Notes under the pieces: generated by a model
Told to the model about the DNA's origin: nothing
Databases searched by the model: none
The model's input: the letters and a program-made list of their open reading frames with translations, nothing else
Shown here: in pieces, positions 26,598-34,777 of the stretch
Numbering within the stretch: position 1 is the stretch's first letter
Layout of the letters: each line of letters starts with the position of its first letter
NCBI GenBank assembly: GCA_023437305.1
Contig: JAEZGN010000008.1
Coordinates: forward strand, 62,001 to 126,000
Length of the DNA stretch: 64,000 nucleotides
Source of the DNA: Bacteroidota bacterium
Lineage (GTDB): Bacteria > Bacteroidota > Bacteroidia > Bacteroidales > Dysgonomonadaceae
Direction of reading: 5' to 3'
Made by a program: the position numbers and the translations under genes

Positions 26598-27047
26598 ATG
26601 GAAACTCTATTAGGATGTTTATTCTTTATTACTTCAGGGATTGTATTACTTCTATTGTCCATCAATTTTTATAAGAAATCAAAGGATAGTATAAAATGGT
26701 GTAAAACAAAAGGACAGATATCTAAGGCTTATCTGGATAAATTTAATGACAGCAATTCAACTTCATATAGAGTTGAGATTGAATATTCATATACAGTTGC
26801 TGATAAAGTTTATAATTCAAAAAGAAAATATTATGGTGACCATCTTTTGAGTTCCTTTTGGGGGAGTACTAAAAAACTTGTTGATAAATATAAGATAGGA
26901 GATACGATTGATGTATATTATAATCCCCAAAATCCAAAAGACGCTGTCTTAGAACAAGGAGTACATTTTTCTGTAATAGAGTTTTTTATTGCATCTTTAG
27001 TGTGTTTTTCAATTGGAGGTGTATTAATAGAAAGATTTTATCAATAG
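26598..27047 (+). CDS. DUF3592-like membrane protein
   Basis: The 149-aa protein has a helix at each end (about 4-24 and 128-146). Between them lies a DUF3592-type beta domain with GQISKAYLDKF, YRVEIEYSYTVADKVYNSKR and IGDTIDVYYNPQNPKDAVLEQG. The function of the family is unknown. It lies between the glycosyltransferase and terminase modules, ends before a strong terminator and is probably an accessory (moron) gene. Confidence 0.75.
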   Translation: METLLGCLFFITSGIVLLLLSINFYKKSKDSIKWCKTKGQISKAYLDKFNDSNSTSYRVEIEYSYTVADKVYNSKRKYYGDHLLSSFWGSTKKLVDKYKIGDTIDVYYNPQNPKDAVLEQGVHFSVIEFFIASLVCFSIGGVLIERFYQ

Positions 27048-27070
27048 TCATTAGATTATAAATATTGTAA

Positions 27071-27109
27071 GAGGAGTTACTTAAAAAAGTAGCTCCTCTT
27101 TATATTTTA
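27071..27109 (+). terminator. Terminator fused to late motif copy 2
   Basis: A 12-bp stem (27071-27082 with 27087-27098, one U-G pair) has an AAAA loop and is followed directly by CTTTATATTTTA. It ends the DUF3592 transcript. Confidence 0.75.
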
Positions 27110-27116
27110 GGGTAAA
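27100..27116 (+). promoter_or_regulatory. Phage late motif copy 2 (before terminase)
   Basis: TTATATTTTA (27100-27109) is followed by GGGTAAA, and the small-terminase ATG comes 17 bases after the 10-mer. The motif directly abuts the stem of the upstream terminator. Confidence 0.55.
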
Positions 27117-27126
27117 GGATTACTCT

Positions 27127-27639
27127 ATGGCAAAGTATAATCAAAAGTATAACAAGAAGATTGTTGAACGCATCTGTGAATTGATGAGTATTGATAGTTA
27201 TACTGTTGCCGAGATATGCGAAATGGTTAAAATATCCGAGCGTGCTTACTACGAATGGCAAGCTAAGTATGCAGACTTTGCAGATGCTATAAAAAGGGCT
27301 CAGGATAAATTTGATGAACTCCTTATTGTAGAAGCTAAAAAATCCCTTGTAAAGATGGTGCAAGGTTATTCTGTGGATGAAACAAGAACTGTTACCGCAG
27401 ATACAGGAAAGAAAGACGACAACGGCAAAGCTATTGTTCGGGTTAAAGAGCATGTCGTTACGAAGAAACACTATCAGCCTAATCCTACTCTTATCATATT
27501 CACCCTTACCAACCGTGATCCTGATAACTGGAAGAACCGACAGGAAAACAAACTATCCGGAGAGGTTGGCATCAAGAGTAACCTTGAAAACTTATCAGAC
27601 GAAGACTTGCAAAAGATTATAGATGGCAAAGCTGAGTGA
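27127..27639 (+). CDS. Phage terminase small subunit
   Basis: The 170-aa protein begins with a helix-turn-helix (YTVAEICEMVKISERAYYEWQAKY) of the kind that recognises packaging sites. An oligomerisation region and PTLIIFTLTNRDPDNWKNRQE, typical of small terminases, follow. The next gene is the large subunit, overlapping by 17 bases. It should bind phage DNA and load the motor. Confidence 0.85.
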   Translation: MAKYNQKYNKKIVERICELMSIDSYTVAEICEMVKISERAYYEWQAKYADFADAIKRAQDKFDELLIVEAKKSLVKMVQGYSVDETRTVTADTGKKDDNGKAIVRVKEHVVTKKHYQPNPTLIIFTLTNRDPDNWKNRQENKLSGEVGIKSNLENLSDEDLQKIIDGKAE

Positions 27640-29086
27640 CAGAGATATACTCGTAAGAAAAGCGGAAGCGGCCATCATACTGCGAAAGCGAGAAGCCCGG
27701 AGCGATTTCTGGGCTTATTGCTTGTATATGGATCCTTCGTTCTTTGCTAAGCGTCATTTCTTAAAGAAAGTCGCTGAAGCTTTTATGCGTGTTTATCTGG
27801 CTTTCTCTAACAATATGATTTATCGGCTTGCTGTGAGTATGCCACCTCGTGCAGGTAAATCTTACATTTCGTCACTATTTATAAGTTGGATGTTCGGACA
27901 CTTCCCTGAAGAATCGGTCATGCGTAACTGTTGTGCCGATCCATTATATAACAAGCTTTCTTACGATACCCGTGATATTGTTCGCTCTCGCAAGTTTAAT
28001 GAGATATTCCCGGAGATAAGGCTCAAGGGTGATAAGCAAAACGTACATGGTTGGAGTATTGAAGGCGCAAGACAAGTGTCATACTTTGGTGCTGGTGTCG
28101 GTGGTACTGTTATTGGCTTCGGTGCTTCTATGCTTGCCATGACTGACGACTTGTATAAATCGCTCGAAGATGCTTTGTCCGATAATAACAATGAGAAGAC
28201 TTGGAGCTGGAAACAAGGTACACACGATTCACGTATAGAGGGCAATTGCTGTTCTATCGATATCGGTACTCGCTGGAGTGCATCCGATGTCTTAGGACGC
28301 TTGGAAGAATCAAGAGAGGGTAAGTATTATGACGAGATTATTCGTATTGCTGCACTGGATGAAAACGATAAATCATTCTGTGAAGATGTGCATACCACAG
28401 AATACTATCACGAGCTCAGAGCCGAAACAGAAGACAGTATCTGGATGGCTGAATATATGCAAGAACCTATCGAAGCTAAAGGCCTGCTATTCCCTAAATC
28501 GGAACTCAAACGATTCAAGAAAGCGGATATACAAGGACGTGTTCCCGATGGGAAGATCGGAGCTACAGACGTGGCCGATGAAGGGAACGACGATTTCTCG
28601 TCTCCGTTTGCAAGTGTGTTCGGAGATCAACTATTCATTACCGATATACTCTTTACCAAAGATGCCGTAGAGATAACAGGCCCTCGATTGGCTCAAATGA
28701 TTATCGATATATCTCCCGATCGGATGCGTATCGAATCCAATAACGGTGGTAAGATATTTGCAAACGATGTCAAGCGATTAGTCAAAGAGAATGACAGCTA
28801 TAACAGATGTCTTATAGAAGCTCGCCCAACTACCAAGAATAAAGAAACCCGAATCCTTATGAAATCGGGTTGGATAAAAGCGCATTGTCATTTTTTGGCC
28901 GAAACGGAATATGAAAAAGGATCAGACTACTGGTGGTTTATCAAGTGGCTAACCTCTTACAAGAAAGAAGGCGGAAACGCTCATGATGATGCACCTGATA
29001 GTATGACCATCTTAGCTGAGTTCTTCGAATCGATAGCCGGAAATATTAAAGGTGATAGGGATGTGTCGGGAATATTTAGTTGGTAG
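27623..29086 (+). CDS. Phage terminase large subunit
   Basis: The 487-aa packaging motor has Walker A MPPRAGKS near residue 75 and a Walker B region in ASMLAMTDDLYKS. The RNase H-like nuclease includes GATDVADEGND, RIESNNGG and the final HDDAPDSMTILAEF acid. Length and motif order are normal. It cuts concatemeric DNA and pumps it into the prohead through the portal, encoded further on after an accessory interval. Confidence 0.95.
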   Translation: MAKLSDRDILVRKAEAAIILRKREARSDFWAYCLYMDPSFFAKRHFLKKVAEAFMRVYLAFSNNMIYRLAVSMPPRAGKSYISSLFISWMFGHFPEESVMRNCCADPLYNKLSYDTRDIVRSRKFNEIFPEIRLKGDKQNVHGWSIEGARQVSYFGAGVGGTVIGFGASMLAMTDDLYKSLEDALSDNNNEKTWSWKQGTHDSRIEGNCCSIDIGTRWSASDVLGRLEESREGKYYDEIIRIAALDENDKSFCEDVHTTEYYHELRAETEDSIWMAEYMQEPIEAKGLLFPKSELKRFKKADIQGRVPDGKIGATDVADEGNDDFSSPFASVFGDQLFITDILFTKDAVEITGPRLAQMIIDISPDRMRIESNNGGKIFANDVKRLVKENDSYNRCLIEARPTTKNKETRILMKSGWIKAHCHFLAETEYEKGSDYWWFIKWLTSYKKEGGNAHDDAPDSMTILAEFFESIAGNIKGDRDVSGIFSW

Positions 29087-29132
29087 TATCTAAATAATTT
29101 TTTAAAAAGAGATTTTGTTAATAATTGTTTTC

Positions 29133-29140
29133 TAGCTTTG
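29133..29140 (+). promoter_or_regulatory. Host-type -7 box TAGCTTTG before accessory gene
   Basis: TAGCTTTG fits TAnnTTTG and lies 21 bases before the ATG at 29162. A TTTG at 29114-29117 gives a spacing of 15, shorter than usual. Confidence 0.45.
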
Positions 29141-29161
29141 TGTAACTATTAATATTTTTTT

Positions 29162-29599
29162 ATGAAAAGAACATTATTATTTCTAATACTACTTATAATT
29201 TCTGCAACCTTGATTGCACAAGAAGAGAAAGCTGATTCTACTTCCACTGAGCCTGCGAAAGAAAAAATTGTAAAAATCGATGGTGAGGTTTTTAATAAAT
29301 CAACCGATAGATACAAGTTGTACCCTACACCCAATACATATAATTTTATAAAATTAGATACTCGGACTGGGATAATTTATAAGGTACAATGGCATTTAGA
29401 CTCCGATAAAAGATTTCAAAAAGCTGTTAACTCCAATATACTTATCAGCGAATATGACGAACAGGTGAATGGAAGGTTTGAGGTTGTCTTAACAGAAAAC
29501 TTGTATAACTTTATTCTCTTAGATAAAATCAATGGTAGAGTTTGGCAATGTCAATGGAATTTTGATGTTAATAAGAATTGGATTGAAAGGATCTACTAA
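29162..29599 (+). CDS. Exported accessory protein with two repeated beta units
   Basis: The 145-aa protein has a signal peptide (MKRTLLFLILLIISATLIAQ), a Thr/Glu-rich stretch and two related units of about 35 residues. The first has NTYNFIKLDTRTGIIYKVQW and the second NLYNFILLDKINGRVWQCQW. Similar YNF-LD-G-QW proteins occur widely in Bacteroidetes, with no known role. It lies between terminase and portal genes with its own -7 box and terminator, so it is probably a lysogeny-expressed moron acting outside the cytoplasm. Confidence 0.7.
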   Translation: MKRTLLFLILLIISATLIAQEEKADSTSTEPAKEKIVKIDGEVFNKSTDRYKLYPTPNTYNFIKLDTRTGIIYKVQWHLDSDKRFQKAVNSNILISEYDEQVNGRFEVVLTENLYNFILLDKINGRVWQCQWNFDVNKNWIERIY

Positions 29600-29663
29600 C
29601 TAATTATCTAACCTTCTAAATATACAGTTACTATAATCATATTAAAACAACCTTTATTTTCCT

Positions 29664-29691
29664 AATCCGAGCACTTCTGTTCGGATTTTTT
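29664..29691 (+). terminator. Intrinsic terminator after the exported accessory gene
   Basis: AATCCGA (29664-29670) pairs with TCGGATT (29681-29687) and is followed by TTTTTATTT. It separates the moron from the next copy of the late-type motif. Confidence 0.65.
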
Positions 29692-29699
29692 ATTTCGGT

Positions 29700-29716
29700 T
29701 TATATATTAGAAGAAA
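29700..29716 (+). promoter_or_regulatory. Variant late motif (TTATATATTA)
   Basis: TTATATATTA-GAAG-AAA differs from the exact late motif by one base and keeps the four-base spacer and AAA. The ATG at 29720 comes 10 bases after the 10-mer. Confidence 0.4.
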
Positions 29717-29719
29717 GCT

Positions 29720-30010
29720 ATGTTTAAAGCAATCAAATTTATAGCCGACTTAGTTAGTCAGAATAACGACTACCAGAGGCTTCTTTCAGACATTATACTT
29801 CAATTGCATAATCCCAGTAATCAATTCATGCTTTCAGACATTGATGAAGCAAATTATATTTTCGAGAATATAAGAAAGCTGCAAAAAGAGAATACCGAAC
29901 TAAAGAAAGAATTTGATCTCTTACGTAATGAAGTGACTGTCCTTGTAGAAAAATATAGCAACACACCAGATATCAATTATAAGGAGGATAAAGAAATAAA
30001 ACCAATTTGA
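29720..30010 (+). CDS. Coiled-coil phage protein of unknown function
   Basis: The 96-aa protein (MFKAIKFIADLVSQNNDYQR...) has a helical centre and a clear coiled coil (FENIRKLQKENTELKKEFDL...). I recognise no family. It lies between terminase and portal genes, behind a variant late motif, so it may belong to the late set rather than the morons. Confidence 0.6.
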   Translation: MFKAIKFIADLVSQNNDYQRLLSDIILQLHNPSNQFMLSDIDEANYIFENIRKLQKENTELKKEFDLLRNEVTVLVEKYSNTPDINYKEDKEIKPI

Positions 30011-30102
30011 AAAAGAGGCATGAAAGTAAGAGTGTTCGGGTTGCAAACTGAAAACTTTTATTTCTGCGAAGTACAAGCAGATAGTGCCCCGAGATGAATA
30101 AG

Positions 30103-30130
30103 AAAGGCAATCGTTATGGCTGCCTTTTGT
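30103..30130 (+). terminator. Weak hairpin between convergent genes
   Basis: AAAGGCA (30103-30109) pairs with TGCCTTT (30121-30127), followed by TGTTTC. It lies between the plus-strand gene ending at 30010 and the minus-strand gene ending at 30140, and could end both. Confidence 0.4.
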
Positions 30131-30139
30131 TTCTTTATA

Positions 30140-30745
30140 TTACTCCGGAAGTTTTGTAGTAGCTTGATCGAAATTTATTTTACTATACTTCTTCTTTAAT
30201 TGCTGATCTAAATTAGTTTTATCATCACTAAAAGAAACTAAGCCTGTGTTAAAATGCCAAGTTCCGATATAGTAAACTGAATTTGGTCTAATTTCTAGGT
30301 AATATGGTTCTAATTTATCAGGATCTATACTTCCATTTTTAACCCCTTTTGTATAGTCTTTAGTAGATGTGTCAATATTTTTGAAAATACGCTCTTCATG
30401 CATTTCTCCTCCGTACCATTTGCTTTTAGTCCAAAAATAACTGAATACCTTATACATTCCAGGTTTTATATAATAACAGAAAGGGTTTTCCTTTCCAGAC
30501 TTCATTGTACCTTTTACATTGAAAGTATATATTTTATTTGTTATAATATTTTGCAATCTAATTTCCTGAGGGAATCCTCCGCTTGTAAAACCTAATCGTT
30601 GAATAAACAAACCATAAATAACAGATGTACTATCATTTAATTCCTTAGAAGAATCTGCTTTATTCAAACTTTCAATTTTTTGACCGCTAATATTGGTCGT
30701 TCCTCCAACTATTAATAAGAAGATAATGAATAGATACTTAGCCAT
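30140..30745 (-). CDS. Exported protein of unknown function, antisense to phage genes
   Basis: The 201-aa protein has a signal peptide (MAKYLFIIFLLIVGGTTNISGQ) and then a beta-rich body (QEIRLQNIITNKIYTFNVKG; YYIKPGMYKVFSYFWTKSKW; YYLEIRPNSVYYIGTWHF). It lies on the strand opposite to all phage genes around it, between terminase and portal. A TATATTTG box (30781-30774 on the minus strand) sits 28 bases before its ATG. This is the layout of a lysogenic-conversion gene expressed from the prophage. The family is not recognised. Confidence 0.7.
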   Translation of the reverse strand: MAKYLFIIFLLIVGGTTNISGQKIESLNKADSSKELNDSTSVIYGLFIQRLGFTSGGFPQEIRLQNIITNKIYTFNVKGTMKSGKENPFCYYIKPGMYKVFSYFWTKSKWYGGEMHEERIFKNIDTSTKDYTKGVKNGSIDPDKLEPYYLEIRPNSVYYIGTWHFNTGLVSFSDDKTNLDQQLKKKYSKINFDQATTKLPE

Positions 30746-30773
30746 AGTGTTTTCATTAGTTATTTAGAGAATG

Positions 30774-30781
30774 CAAATATA
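30774..30781 (-). promoter_or_regulatory. Host-type -7 box TATATTTG for the antisense accessory gene
   Basis: On the minus strand TATATTTG lies 28 bases before the ATG at 30745. No well-spaced -33 box is seen. The divergent late motif copy 3 begins only 20 bp away. Confidence 0.4.
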
Positions 30782-30801
30782 ATAACAAAGTGTATTTCCT
30801 C

Positions 30802-30818
30802 TTATATTTTAAGAGAAA
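30802..30818 (+). promoter_or_regulatory. Phage late motif copy 3 (before portal)
   Basis: TTATATTTTA (30802-30811) is followed by AGAG-AAA, and the portal ATG comes 12 bases after the 10-mer. A TTTCCTC tract precedes it. No hairpin abuts this copy, so the motif is not merely a terminator tail. Confidence 0.55.
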
Positions 30819-30823
30819 ATCCT

Positions 30824-32311
30824 ATGACAATCGAGGAAATATTAGCTCTAACCGATAAGGCACAACGTATTGAATACCTCAAGAAAGGCAGACGAACCGA
30901 GACTCCTGATGTTGTGAGGCTTTATAACGACTGGAACCCGAACAAACACGAAATTATTACGGATTTAGAGAAGTATCCCAAGATACGTGTTGTTGTCGAA
31001 AAAGGAAAAGAGGTTAAAAGCGATACCACAGGGAGAATGACACGTACTGATGATAAGGTGGAATACAAAGATCCGAACCGTATTGCTTTACCTCTCGAAC
31101 AGGATATCGTTAATATTCAAACGGCTTTTACAGTAGGAACAGAACCATCCATCGACTGCGATACTGACGACGAAGGCGAGAAGTCTTTACTGTCTGCACT
31201 GAAGCAGGTCATTAGAAAGAATAAACTCAAATACCAGAATAAAAAGATTGTGCGTTCCTGGCTTTCCGAGCAAGAGGTTGCCGAATACTGGTACGCAGTT
31301 AAAGACGACGGTTTTTGGGCTATTCTAAAAAGGAAGATCGCTTCTATATTCGGACAAACGATACCCGAATACCGTCTTAAATCGACTCTCTGGTCTCCAT
31401 TTCGTGGTGACACGCTATATCCTTTTTTTGATGATACCGGTGACATGGTTGCATTCTCCCGCGAATATAAAAAGACCAATCTGGATGGAACGGAAACAAC
31501 CGTTTTCATGACATTGACTAACGACTCTATCCGTACATCTATCATTGGGGATAACAACCAAGACGAAGTTGTAAGCCATGGCTTCCCCAAACTTCCTGTT
31601 ATATATACCTATCGAAAGAATGCTTATTGTGATGTCATTAGACCGATCCGTATCCGTATCGAAAAGCTTCTTTCTGCATTCGGTGACTGTATCGATTATC
31701 ATTTCTTTCCTATCTTGAAGCTGTTCGGAGAAGTAACAGGCTTTTCCGGGACCACTCGTAACAGGGTTGTTAATCTTACAGGCGAGAAAGCCGATGCCGC
31801 TTATCTCACATGGCAGCAAGCAGCAGATCCTATCAAGTTAGAGCTTGAGACATTGTTCTCTCGTGCTTACTCCATGACAAACACGCCTCAGATATCATTC
31901 GAGAACCTGAAAGGAACAGGGAATGCATTATCGGGTAGTGCTTTTCGCTATGTTTTCATGGGTGCACACATGGCCGTTGAGAATCATGCCGAAGAAATAG
32001 GGCTATTTATGCAACGTCGAGTTAACTTCCTTATATCTGCTCTTGGTACTCAAAACTCTAGGCTTGCAGCTCCTGCACAGACTATCGATATAGAAGTGAA
32101 TATCGTACCGTACATGATCGATAACATAGACGATAAGGTACAAACTGCTGTTACGGCTGTCGATGGTGGTATATGGTCACGAAAAGAGGGTATTCTCTTT
32201 GCCGGCAATGCAGATCGTGTGGACGAAGAGCTCAAAGAGATTGAAGAAGATAAACAAAGAACTGCCGAACGTGATAGTAAAGTTGGTATGACAATGGGAG
32301 GAGGTTATTGA
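30824..32311 (+). CDS. Phage portal protein (SPP1 gp6-like)
   Basis: The 495-aa protein has the size and layout of SPP1-type portals. It has an N-terminal lead with IALPLEQDIVNIQTAFTVGTEP, a clip and wing region with LPVIYTYRKNAYCDVIRPI, a stem helix region IEKLLSAFGDCIDYHF and the SGSAFRYVFMGAHMAVENH segment. The C-terminus is acidic. Twelve copies should form the ring through which DNA enters the head and to which the tail attaches. It is followed by an antisense micro-gene and then the MuF-like gene. Confidence 0.92.
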   Translation: MTIEEILALTDKAQRIEYLKKGRRTETPDVVRLYNDWNPNKHEIITDLEKYPKIRVVVEKGKEVKSDTTGRMTRTDDKVEYKDPNRIALPLEQDIVNIQTAFTVGTEPSIDCDTDDEGEKSLLSALKQVIRKNKLKYQNKKIVRSWLSEQEVAEYWYAVKDDGFWAILKRKIASIFGQTIPEYRLKSTLWSPFRGDTLYPFFDDTGDMVAFSREYKKTNLDGTETTVFMTLTNDSIRTSIIGDNNQDEVVSHGFPKLPVIYTYRKNAYCDVIRPIRIRIEKLLSAFGDCIDYHFFPILKLFGEVTGFSGTTRNRVVNLTGEKADAAYLTWQQAADPIKLELETLFSRAYSMTNTPQISFENLKGTGNALSGSAFRYVFMGAHMAVENHAEEIGLFMQRRVNFLISALGTQNSRLAAPAQTIDIEVNIVPYMIDNIDDKVQTAVTAVDGGIWSRKEGILFAGNADRVDEELKEIEEDKQRTAERDSKVGMTMGGGY

Positions 32312-32335
32312 AAAAAAAACTGGGGTTTCCCCCAG
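32311..32335 (-). terminator. Strong minus-strand intrinsic terminator
   Basis: On the minus strand CTGGGG-GAAA-CCCCAG is followed by nine T residues (the A run at 32311-32319). It is well formed only on the minus strand, so it implies a transcript arriving from the right, where a 32-codon frame lies. Confidence 0.8.
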
Positions 32336-32341
32336 ATCGAT

Positions 32342-32440
32342 CTAACGATTTTTTGATGCAAACCTATCGTATAGTCGTAATATTAAATTTGCGACAACGA
32401 TTACAGCCACATTAAAGATGAAAAGTAATAACATATTCAT
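32342..32440 (-). CDS. 32-aa single-helix membrane peptide, antisense
   Basis: The frame starts at ATG 32440 and ends at TAG 32342, 6 bases before the strong minus-strand terminator. The peptide is an N-terminal hydrophobic helix (MNMLLLFIFNVAVIVVANLI) followed by a basic tail (LRLYDRFASKNR). This is the plan of small inner-membrane peptides such as toxins or regulators. It occupies the spacer between portal and MuF genes, and the terminator supports real expression. A TATTTTAG box lies about 25 bases upstream. Function unknown. Confidence 0.5.
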   Translation of the reverse strand: MNMLLLFIFNVAVIVVANLILRLYDRFASKNR

Positions 32441-32558
32441 GTTTAATTGATTTCTAGTTAAAAACTAAAATATCTTGTTGTTTTTGGATGTCAAAGCATC
32501 CCTTCATCTTTAGTACGTCTCAAGTACGCACCTAATACAAAAGTAATAAAAAAAATTT

Positions 32559-33593
32559 ATGTCCTCACTCTCATTCCACGACAAACAGCACGTTTTACGA
32601 TTACTTAACCAGCAAGGGCAAGTAAAGCGAATTTTTGATGATTTCACACGTCGATCAGGTTTGATATTGACTAAGTGGACAGAGAAGAATACGGACAATG
32701 TTTGGGTACGTAATGCAACCTTAGAGAAACAGATAGATAACTTACTCGAAGAGTTACACGATAATCTGTTAATCAATATCGAAAATAATACTACCGATGC
32801 ATGGGAAGCATCCAATTTAAAGAATGATGATTTGTTAAAGGCCTACATCAAAGACCTTGCTTTGCCTGAGATTATCGGTAAGAGCCGGTACGAAGAGTTG
32901 GAGAAAGGAATGTTTGCCCGCAATATGGATGCTCTTAATGCTTTTCAGCAAAGAAAGATTGACGGCTTAACTTTATCTGACATCGTATGGAAATCCGTTG
33001 AAGGAGCAAAAGAAAATCTCGAATATTATCTTTCTTCGGGTATATCAACAGGGCGTCCGGCTGCTTCGATCTCTCAAGATATACGTCAACTACTAAAAGA
33101 TCCCGATAAACGGTTCAGGCGTGTAAGGAATGACGAAGGTAAGCTTATCTTGTCGAAACCCATGCGAGACTATCACCCAGGGCAGGGACAATACAGAAGC
33201 AGTTATATGAATGCTTTACGTGTTGCAGTTACTCAGACAAACAATGCCTATCATGAAGCTGACTTTCATCGCTGGCAGAGTCAAGGCTTTGTTATTGGGA
33301 TAAGAGTTTTTCGTTCCAAATCTAATCATGGACCTTGTCCTATATGCGACTCTATGGCGGGAGTCTATCCGAAAGGTTTTAAGTTTACATCTTGGCATCC
33401 TTTCTGTATTTGCCAATCTGTACCGGAAATGCTAGAGGGTGAAGAATACATTGACTATCTCCTTACAGGAGTTGTACCGGAACATAAGATCATTACAACA
33501 GTTCCCCAATCAGCTATTGACTTTGTAAATGAGAAAGAAGCGAATCAGAATCAGTGGTTTGTTAAGGAGAATAAGAAGTATTTATTGAAATAA
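32559..33593 (+). CDS. Phage head morphogenesis protein (MuF/SPP1 gp7-like)
   Basis: The 344-aa protein follows the portal gene, as MuF-type minor head proteins do. The middle (about 150-250) has ISTGRPAASISQDIRQLLKD and RVAVTQTNNAYHEADFHRWQ. The conserved C-terminal part has GPCPICDSMAG and SWHPFCICQSVP, a cysteine pattern typical of the family. It probably enters the head and helps DNA ejection or portal assembly. It lacks a clear late motif of its own. Confidence 0.88.
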   Translation: MSSLSFHDKQHVLRLLNQQGQVKRIFDDFTRRSGLILTKWTEKNTDNVWVRNATLEKQIDNLLEELHDNLLINIENNTTDAWEASNLKNDDLLKAYIKDLALPEIIGKSRYEELEKGMFARNMDALNAFQQRKIDGLTLSDIVWKSVEGAKENLEYYLSSGISTGRPAASISQDIRQLLKDPDKRFRRVRNDEGKLILSKPMRDYHPGQGQYRSSYMNALRVAVTQTNNAYHEADFHRWQSQGFVIGIRVFRSKSNHGPCPICDSMAGVYPKGFKFTSWHPFCICQSVPEMLEGEEYIDYLLTGVVPEHKIITTVPQSAIDFVNEKEANQNQWFVKENKKYLLK

Positions 33594-33629
33594 AATTTAT
33601 AACAATCCAATATAATTCATTAATTTAAA

Positions 33630-33637
33630 TAACTTTG
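33630..33637 (+). promoter_or_regulatory. Host-type -7 box TAACTTTG before accessory gene
   Basis: TAACTTTG lies 29 bases before the ATG at 33667 and fits TAnnTTTG. No -33 box is evident. Confidence 0.4.
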
Positions 33638-33666
33638 AATTCACTATTATTATAAAAATAATTACT

Positions 33667-34014
33667 ATGAATGCATTAAGTTATGAATATTTGATAAGGG
33701 CTGTATTTAAATGTGGTAGAACGATGAGATATGGTGCAGACGCGGATCTATATAGAGGTCTTGAACGTGCGACTACTCCTGTTTTAAATAGATCAGTTGA
33801 TCAATACCAATTAGGCTTAAAAGTTGGTGAGATCTCAACCTATTTATTTGAAGCCCTAAAAGAAGTTATAGCTCAAAATGAAGAGAATAAAGATTTTGTA
33901 AAGAAAATAGAAAAATGTAAAGATTATTTATATGAGCCAACATTCGAGAAAATTGAGATGTGTATAGAAGAAACATTGAGTGCGTTTAAAGAGATTGGAT
34001 TAAGAGCAGGATAA
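33667..34014 (+). CDS. Accessory protein of unknown function
   Basis: The 115-aa helical protein (MNALSYEYLIRAVFKCGRTM...) has charged segments (QNEENKDFVKKIEKCKDYLY) and no signal peptide. I recognise no family. It lies between two head-gene modules with a host-type -7 box in front and a strong terminator behind, the layout of a moron. Confidence 0.6.
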   Translation: MNALSYEYLIRAVFKCGRTMRYGADADLYRGLERATTPVLNRSVDQYQLGLKVGEISTYLFEALKEVIAQNEENKDFVKKIEKCKDYLYEPTFEKIEMCIEETLSAFKEIGLRAG

Positions 34015-34036
34015 TCCATCATTATTATAAAATATC

Positions 34037-34065
34037 AGCCGAGCAGTATTGCCCGGCTTTTTTTA
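34037..34065 (+). terminator. Intrinsic terminator after accessory gene
   Basis: AGCCGAGC (34037-34044) pairs with GCCCGGCT (34051-34058) with one mismatch and is followed by a run of T. It insulates the next module, whose late motif begins at 34092. Confidence 0.75.
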
Positions 34066-34091
34066 TGTCTCTCCGAAAAACTCCCTCGCAC

Positions 34092-34108
34092 TTATATTTT
34101 AAGATAAA
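34092..34108 (+). promoter_or_regulatory. Phage late motif copy 4 (before scaffold/capsid)
   Basis: TTATATTTTA (34092-34101) is followed by AGAT-AAA; the ATG at 34133 comes 31 bases after the 10-mer, the longest leader of the set. CTCCCTCGCAC precedes it. Confidence 0.55.
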
Positions 34109-34132
34109 AACTTCAATTTTAAAATTAAGTGT

Positions 34133-34774
34133 ATGAAACAAAAACTATTCGAAGCATTGAAAACAAAGTTTGTTGGTGTCGATGCTCAGATACTAGACCG
34201 GATAGCCACTAAAAAGGCAGAAGGTCAAACGGACGAAAACCAAATACCTACCATCTTGGAGGGAGTAAGTTTTCAGGACGTGCTACAAAGTTACGGTGAT
34301 TTCCGTGCAGGGGATGCTTCTTTCAAAGCAGTAGCGAATTACGAGAAGAAGCATAACCTTAAGGATGGAAAAACCATCGAACAACCGGAACCAACTCCAA
34401 GCCCTAATCCTGAACCGTCGACACCGGATGATGCTCCAGCGTGGGCAAAAGCTTTGATTGATCAGAATAAGAAGCTCTCTGATAGATTAGATAAGTTCGA
34501 TCAAAAAAACACATTAGAAGAGCGGACGGCTGCCATTCTGGCAAAGGCAAAGGAGTACAGTATTCCAGAAGAACTAGCAAAAGATTTCAACATTAAAGAT
34601 GACGCGGATTTGGACGAATACTTCAAAGACAAAAAGCAAGTCTTTAATAATCTCGGGTTTAAAGATGCGAAAGCTCCTGAAAGCCCTGAAGTAGAGATCA
34701 AAAAAGAGGGTGAATCGATTGCAGCCGCAATCAATGCCCAAACCAAAGAAATTGTAGAACAATCTAAAAAGTAA
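34133..34774 (+). CDS. Probable phage capsid scaffold protein
   Basis: The 213-aa protein is charged and helical, with a Pro/Glu-rich linker (about 85-105, PEPTPSPNPEPSTPDDAP) and coiled-coil flanks. Position just before the decoration and major capsid genes, and this composition, fit a scaffold that shapes the prohead and is then removed. No protease gene is seen nearby, so removal may be by exit. It is the first gene of a long module running to the tail tube gene. Confidence 0.7.
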   Translation: MKQKLFEALKTKFVGVDAQILDRIATKKAEGQTDENQIPTILEGVSFQDVLQSYGDFRAGDASFKAVANYEKKHNLKDGKTIEQPEPTPSPNPEPSTPDDAPAWAKALIDQNKKLSDRLDKFDQKNTLEERTAAILAKAKEYSIPEELAKDFNIKDDADLDEYFKDKKQVFNNLGFKDAKAPESPEVEIKKEGESIAAAINAQTKEIVEQSKK

Positions 34775-34777
34775 ATT

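Noticed and set aside
30020..30097. 25-codon frame beginning MKVRVFGLQTEN
   Set aside because: Short, no motif, no clear promoter; cannot be distinguished from chance.
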